30,898 nt of DNA from Negativibacillus sp. (GTDB lineage: Bacteria; Bacillota; Clostridia; Oscillospirales; Ruminococcaceae): NCBI GenBank assembly GCA_020024325.1, contig JAHHTY010000018.1, positions 1 to 30,898 of the forward strand, in the 5' to 3' direction. Positions 29,419-30,898 of the stretch are shown piece by piece; positions within the stretch are counted from its first letter, which is position 1; each line of letters begins with the position of its first letter. The notes beneath the pieces are model-generated. The model saw only the letters and a list, made by a program, of their open reading frames with translations, was not told the DNA's origin and ran no database searches. A program made the position numbers and the translations under genes.

Positions 29419-30788
29419 AAAAATCCTATGAAATGGATATGTGCAGTGGACCGCTGCTCAGTAAGATTTTAGTTTTTTCTATTCCGTTAATGCTTTCGGG
29501 CATTTTGCAGCTGTTGTTTAATGCGGCGGATATTGTTGTTGTGGGGCGTTTTTCAGGAAGCCAGGCGCTTGCAGCTGTTGGCTCTACCAGTGCGCTTATT
29601 AACCTGGTTATCAACCTGTTTATTGGTGTTTCGATTGGTGCAAACGTGGTGGTTGCAAGATATTACGGTGCAAAAGATACCGAAGGTATCAGCAGAACAG
29701 TACATACTGCAATACTGACAGCGATTGTCGGAGGTGTGTTTCTTATTTTTTTAGGTCTGCTCCTAGCACGTCCGATGCTGGAGTGGACAGGGACACCGGA
29801 AGATGTTATTGACCAATCCACTTTATATATGCGTATTTATTTCCTTGGTATGCCGGCGTTTATGGTGTATAACTTTGGTGCGGCAATTCTTCGTGCCATT
29901 GGGGACACCAAACGACCGCTGTATTTTTTGTCTTTATCGGGTGTAATCAACATAATTTTCAATCTGATTTTTGTTATTGTTTTTCATATGGGTGTTGCGG
30001 GTGTTGCTTTGGCAACAATTATTTCTCAAATCATTTCCGCTATTTTAATTTTGATTTGTTTAACCCAAATGGATGGACCGTGTCATTTAAATCTCAAACA
30101 AATGAAAATACATGGAAAGATGTTGGGAGAGATGCTGAAAATCGGCTTGCCGGCGGGCTTGCAGGGTATGATTTTTACAATCTCCAATGTGCTGATTCAG
30201 TCTTCGGTTAACTCCTTTGGCTCTCTGGTTATGGCGGGAAATACTGCTGCCAGCAACATCGAAGGCTTTGTATATACTGCAATGAACTCGGTATATCAGA
30301 CTTCTCTGAGCTTTACCAGCCAAAACATGGGTGCAAAACAGTTTAAACGTGTGGACAAGATTTTAGGTCAATGTTTGCTGGTAGTGTTGGTGGTTGGCTT
30401 TGTTCTGGGCAATGGAGCATATTTGTTAGGTGATAAACTTTTGTCTATCTATTCCAGCGACCCTCAGGTTGTTCAGTATGGTCTTGTTCGTATGAGCATT
30501 ATCAGCTGCACCTATTTCTTGTGCGGTTTGATGGACGTTTTAGTTGGAAGCATTCGTGGATTAGGTTATTCTATTATGCCAATGCTGGTATCGCTGACAG
30601 GCGCTTGTCTGTTCCGTGTTATTTGGATTTTCACCATCTTCCAGTGGGAAAGAACCCTGTTCTGTTTATATATTTCCTATCCGATTTCCTGGATTTTAAC
30701 AGGAGGTATTCACGCAATATGCTATTTAGCGGTTCGCAAAAAAGCATTTGCACGTGCAGAGCTTGCTCAAAAAACACAAGTCGAATAG
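29415..30788 (+). CDS. MATE-family multidrug efflux transporter
   Basis: This 457-residue, 12-helix transporter of the MATE family exports cationic drugs or toxins in exchange for Na+ or H+. The start KKSYEMDMCSGPLLSKILVFSIPLMLSGILQLLFNAADIVVVGRFSG is typical for clostridial MATE proteins. The two six-helix bundles are visible, with GIGVPAG-like GLPAGLQGMIFTISN near the start of the second half (about 254-268). ATG 29415 with AAAGGG at 29401-29406 is preferred over GTG 29406. A terminator hairpin follows. Substrate is unknown. Confidence 0.93.
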   Translation: MKKSYEMDMCSGPLLSKILVFSIPLMLSGILQLLFNAADIVVVGRFSGSQALAAVGSTSALINLVINLFIGVSIGANVVVARYYGAKDTEGISRTVHTAILTAIVGGVFLIFLGLLLARPMLEWTGTPEDVIDQSTLYMRIYFLGMPAFMVYNFGAAILRAIGDTKRPLYFLSLSGVINIIFNLIFVIVFHMGVAGVALATIISQIISAILILICLTQMDGPCHLNLKQMKIHGKMLGEMLKIGLPAGLQGMIFTISNVLIQSSVNSFGSLVMAGNTAASNIEGFVYTAMNSVYQTSLSFTSQNMGAKQFKRVDKILGQCLLVVLVVGFVLGNGAYLLGDKLLSIYSSDPQVVQYGLVRMSIISCTYFLCGLMDVLVGSIRGLGYSIMPMLVSLTGACLFRVIWIFTIFQWERTLFCLYISYPISWILTGGIHAICYLAVRKKAFARAELAQKTQVE

Positions 30789-30815
30789 GCGGAATTTTTA
30801 AAGAGAGAAATAAGG

Positions 30816-30853
30816 CGGCAGTATCCGATCTTTGGGATACTGCCGATTTTCTT
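30816..30853 (+). terminator. Rho-independent terminator after the MATE gene
   Basis: An 11-base stem (30816-30826 with 30835-30845) contains CGGCAGTATCC and is followed by ATTTTCTT. Confidence 0.85.
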
Positions 30854-30875
30854 GGCGCCGAACAGGCATGATAAA

Positions 30876-30896
30876 ACCCCCAGTTCAACTGGGGGT
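30876..30896. repeat. GC-rich palindrome at the window end
   Basis: ACCCCCAGTT and AACTGGGGGT flank a single C, preceded by AAA. Similar hairpins occur at the ends of IS200/IS605-type elements and as dispersed palindromes in Clostridia. The window ends two bases later, so no element can be confirmed. Confidence 0.35.
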
Positions 30897-30898
30897 CA

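Overview
The window looks like chromosome from a low-to-moderate GC, Gram-positive anaerobe of the Clostridia. The evidence is the strong AGGAGG-type ribosome sites, the consensus sigma-A promoters, the tepA-ylzJ-spoIIIE/ftsK gene order known from Bacillus, a PadR/HAAS-DUF4097 pair, and an ECF-type vitamin transporter subunit beside a pyridoxamine kinase. No rRNA, tRNA, CRISPR array or complete insertion sequence was recognised.

Layout. 24-3719: hflX (ribosome-associated GTPase), an EcsC-family protein, then a PadR regulator with a HAAS/DUF4097 protein. 4018-5386: vitamin B6 salvage pair (pyridoxamine kinase and ECF S component). 5523-8725: an unrecognised membrane protein, undecaprenyl-diphosphatase uppP, and a membrane-anchored G5/3D-domain cell-wall protein with a perfect sigma-A promoter. 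8891-21597: a compact 20-gene, one-strand cluster for a contractile-tailed phage-like particle. It sits between strong terminators and converges on the housekeeping genes to its right. 21641-25828 (minus strand): ftsK/spoIIIE, ylzJ, tepA. 26231-27094 (minus): class II fructose-bisphosphate aldolase. 27467-30788 (plus): phosphoglucomutase/phosphomannomutase, a small leader ORF, and a MATE efflux transporter.

The main discovery candidate is the particle cluster. Its order follows the PBSX (xtm/xkd) plan: terminase small and large, portal, protease, decoration, capsid, three connector/closure proteins, sheath, tube, chaperone pair, baseplate hub, spike, gp25-like, J, I and a small fibre. Terminase, capsid and sheath signatures are intact. 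However, there is no integrase, repressor, replication gene, holin/endolysin or tape-measure gene. At the place where the tape measure belongs, neighbouring genes overlap by 8 bases, so there is no deletion scar. This fits a domesticated, vertically kept particle (gene-transfer-agent-like or PBSX-like) with either a very short tail or a different length-setting mechanism. That function is inference.

A second signal is a set of palindromes matching the Noc-binding sequence of Bacillus subtilis (ATTTCCCGGGAAAT). There are two exact copies, two 13/14 copies and two 12/14 copies spread over 21 kb, some inside coding sequence. They suggest that this chromosomal region is marked for nucleoid occlusion.
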